From positions 397,253,440-397,317,439 of the forward strand of contig CM066039.1 in assembly GCA_033557465.1 (NCBI GenBank): 64,000 nucleotides of DNA. Direction: 5' to 3'. Shown piece by piece: positions 62,868 through 64,000 of the stretch. A program made the translations under genes and the position numbers. Below the pieces are notes generated by a model, which had not been told where the DNA came from, did not search any database, and worked only from the letters and a program-made list of their open reading frames with translations. This DNA is from Ichthyophis bannanicus (taxonomy: Eukaryota > Chordata > Amphibia > Gymnophiona > Ichthyophiidae). How positions within the stretch are numbered: the first letter of the stretch is position 1; every line of letters begins with the position of its first letter.

Positions 62868-63172
62868 CCTATTTATTTATTTATTTTATTTTAATTTATT
62901 TATTTACATTCTCTTATATACCGCGCTATTCTGCATCAGTGCGGTTTACATTGAACAAACTGAAATTACATTGAACAGGGCATTATAACTTGGAGATAAC
63001 TATTTTATAGGGAACATGGGCTATGGAGGGTTAAGTGGCTTGCCCAAGACCACAAGGAGCACCTGTGGGACTAGAAACCCCAGTCCTTCCGGCCCAAGGT
63101 TGCTGTCCTCTAGTAGGATTTGAACCCCCGACCTTCCGGCCTGAAGTACCTTGCCCCAACCACCGCAGTGCA
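62868..63172 (-). mobile_element. SINE inserted in DIRS gag
   Basis: The tail side ATTTATTTATTTATTTTATT at 62870-62900, ATACCGCGCTATTCTGCATC, GGGTTAAGTGGCTTGCCCAA, and a head with the complement of GGTTCAAATCC (63113-63125) near CCTGAAGTACCTTGCCC. The last part of the tRNA-like head is altered or truncated at about 63165. Confidence 0.85.
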
Positions 63173-63470
63173 TTCAAGGAGACCACTCAGAGTAGGCGGC
63201 CAAGGAGGCGTCCAAACTGGAATCCGGGGCGGCTTATCTGGCCGACATTCATTATGACCTTATCATGGGGTTATCAAAGAGTATGGCTTCAGTGGTCGCG
63301 GGGCGGAGATGTCTTTGGCTGTGCAATTGGGCAGCAGATGGCTCTTCCAAGGCGAGGTTAAGTAAGCTTCCCTTCTGGGGAAAGCTGCTGTTTGGTGAAG
63401 ATTTAGATAAATTGGTGAAGGATTTGGGAGAGTCCAAAGGCGGGAGGTTGCCGGAGGACAAGCAGAAGTA
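63173..63470 (+). pseudogene. DIRS gag, C-terminal part
   Basis: 63265-63471 reads MGLSKSMASVVAGRRCLWLC, NWAADGSSKARLSKLPFWGK and LLFGEDLDKLVKDLGES. The corresponding minus-strand region 5251-5520 gives LLRPTLVNSP and CSLERHWKRLLK remnants. A frame change sits near 63240-63265. It completes the gag after the SINE. Confidence 0.8.
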
Positions 63471-63486
63471 GGGACGCTCTACCCCC

Positions 63487-64000
63487 ATGCCTCGCGGTCA
63501 ACAACGGGACCTTCGGCGTTTTTGTTCCCCGAGGTTTGGTCAAGGTCAGCAGGGACATTTTCCCAGTAGAAGCCAAGGGTTTCGTGGATTTCGAGGAGCG
63601 GGCAGGGGGTTTGCAGTTTCCTCCGCTTCCTCAAATTTCAAGAAAGGGCTTGTTCCCATGGGAGGTCAGTTATGGGAGTTTTACCCTGCCTGGGTCCAAA
63701 TCACTTCAGATCAGTGGGTGTTAGAGGTTATTCGAGAAGGTTATGCGTTGGAGTTTCAGCGTCCGGTAACCAATTCTTTCGTTCAGTCTCCATGCAAAGC
63801 AAGCGCAAAGCACAAGGCTATGCAGGAGACAGTGCAGAGACTGCTCTCCCTCAATGCACTGTACCTGTTCCCCCCGCCCAGTTCGGTTGCGGTCGATACT
63901 CCATTTATTTTGTGGTTCCGAAAAAGGAAGGGACTAATTGGCCTATTTTGGATCTCAAAAGAGTAAATCATTGCCTGCGGGTGTCTCATTTTCGGATGGA
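63487..64000 (+). pseudogene. DIRS reverse transcriptase, start (runs off the window)
   Basis: 63487-63966: a basic Gly/Arg-rich entry (RGQQRDLRRFCSPRFGQGQQ), VPMGGQLWEFYPAWVQITSD then QWVLEVIREGYALEFQRPV, which is the DIRS RT entry block (GGRL-x-x-F ... SD-x-WVL). A frameshift near 63905 switches to VVPKKEGTNWPILDLKRVNH, the fingers motif RPILDLK. The active site YLDD lies beyond 64000. Partial because of the window edge, and also frameshifted. Confidence 0.83.

Larger units (their letters stand above)
58905..64000 (+). mobile_element. DIRS-type retrotransposon, 5' part, running off the window
   Basis: Order: 5' terminus and leader (58905-59740), gag (62163-63470), RT start (63487-64000). 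Leader and gag are separated by a hAT-like copy (59749-61850) and a CR1 3' end (61852-62162). A SINE splits gag (62868-63172). RNase H and recombinase should follow beyond 64000. Confidence 0.83.

Overview
The window looks like vertebrate nuclear DNA with no recognisable host exon. Almost all of it is retrotransposon and DNA-transposon sequence inserted into older copies. The mix is CR1-like and L2-like LINEs, DIRS-type tyrosine-recombinase retrotransposons, a Penelope-like fragment, a split Tc1/mariner copy, hAT-like non-autonomous elements and tRNA-derived SINEs. This mix, with long L2/CR1/DIRS copies, is typical of amphibians. I favour a caecilian, but that is inference from repeat content, not from a marker gene.

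Layout, 1-16 kb: Penelope-like RT fragment (minus, 1-842); CR1 endonuclease (plus); 3' part of a DIRS recombinase with its inverted terminal arms (1515-2680); two CR1 RT copies (minus, 2681-5250); a DIRS gag with its 5' end (minus, 5251-6467); two CR1 pieces (plus, 6468-8128); a long DIRS copy (minus, 8130-13790) holding CR1 and L2-tail insertions; a SINE; a 7 x 123 bp minisatellite; then a single-copy stretch.

Layout, 16-32 kb: an L2 copy (minus, 16358-20175) carrying four later insertions; an L2 copy (plus, 20176-22470); a Tc1 transposase gene whose C- and N-terminal halves lie about 7.6 kb apart (22471-23114 and 30739-32130). The gap holds L2-A, which holds the near full-length L2-B, which holds an open-frame L2-C (minus), an L2 tail and a SINE. 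An unclassified inverted-repeat element flanked by a 14 bp duplication sits in the Tc1 leader.

Layout, 32-50 kb: a CR1 copy reaching from 3' UTR back into ORF1 (minus, 32692-37120) with two MITE-like insertions; a homeodomain-site-rich single-copy island (37426-38036); the first hAT-like copy; a 207 bp-arm palindrome; L2-D (minus) with snap-back hairpins; L2-E (plus), split by a 2.69 kb hAT-like element with an exact 8 bp target duplication; L2-F (minus); CR1 (plus).

Layout, 50-64 kb: another DIRS recombinase with its inverted arms (minus); L2 pieces and a Rex1/L2-type LINE (minus); single-copy DNA (54916-58140) with a decayed CR1; a SINE; short tandem arrays; then a DIRS copy (plus) with 5' end, TATA box, gag and start of RT that runs off the window, interrupted by the third hAT-like copy, a CR1 3' end and a SINE.

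The genes do not form a host pathway. They are replication genes of selfish elements (endonuclease, reverse transcriptase, RNase H, tyrosine recombinase, DDE transposase), nearly all broken. The most intact is the L2-C reverse transcriptase frame (25434-27104). The most interesting signals are structural: long palindromes, hairpins exactly at LINE 5' junctions, and hAT-like copies sharing an interior but not their ends.
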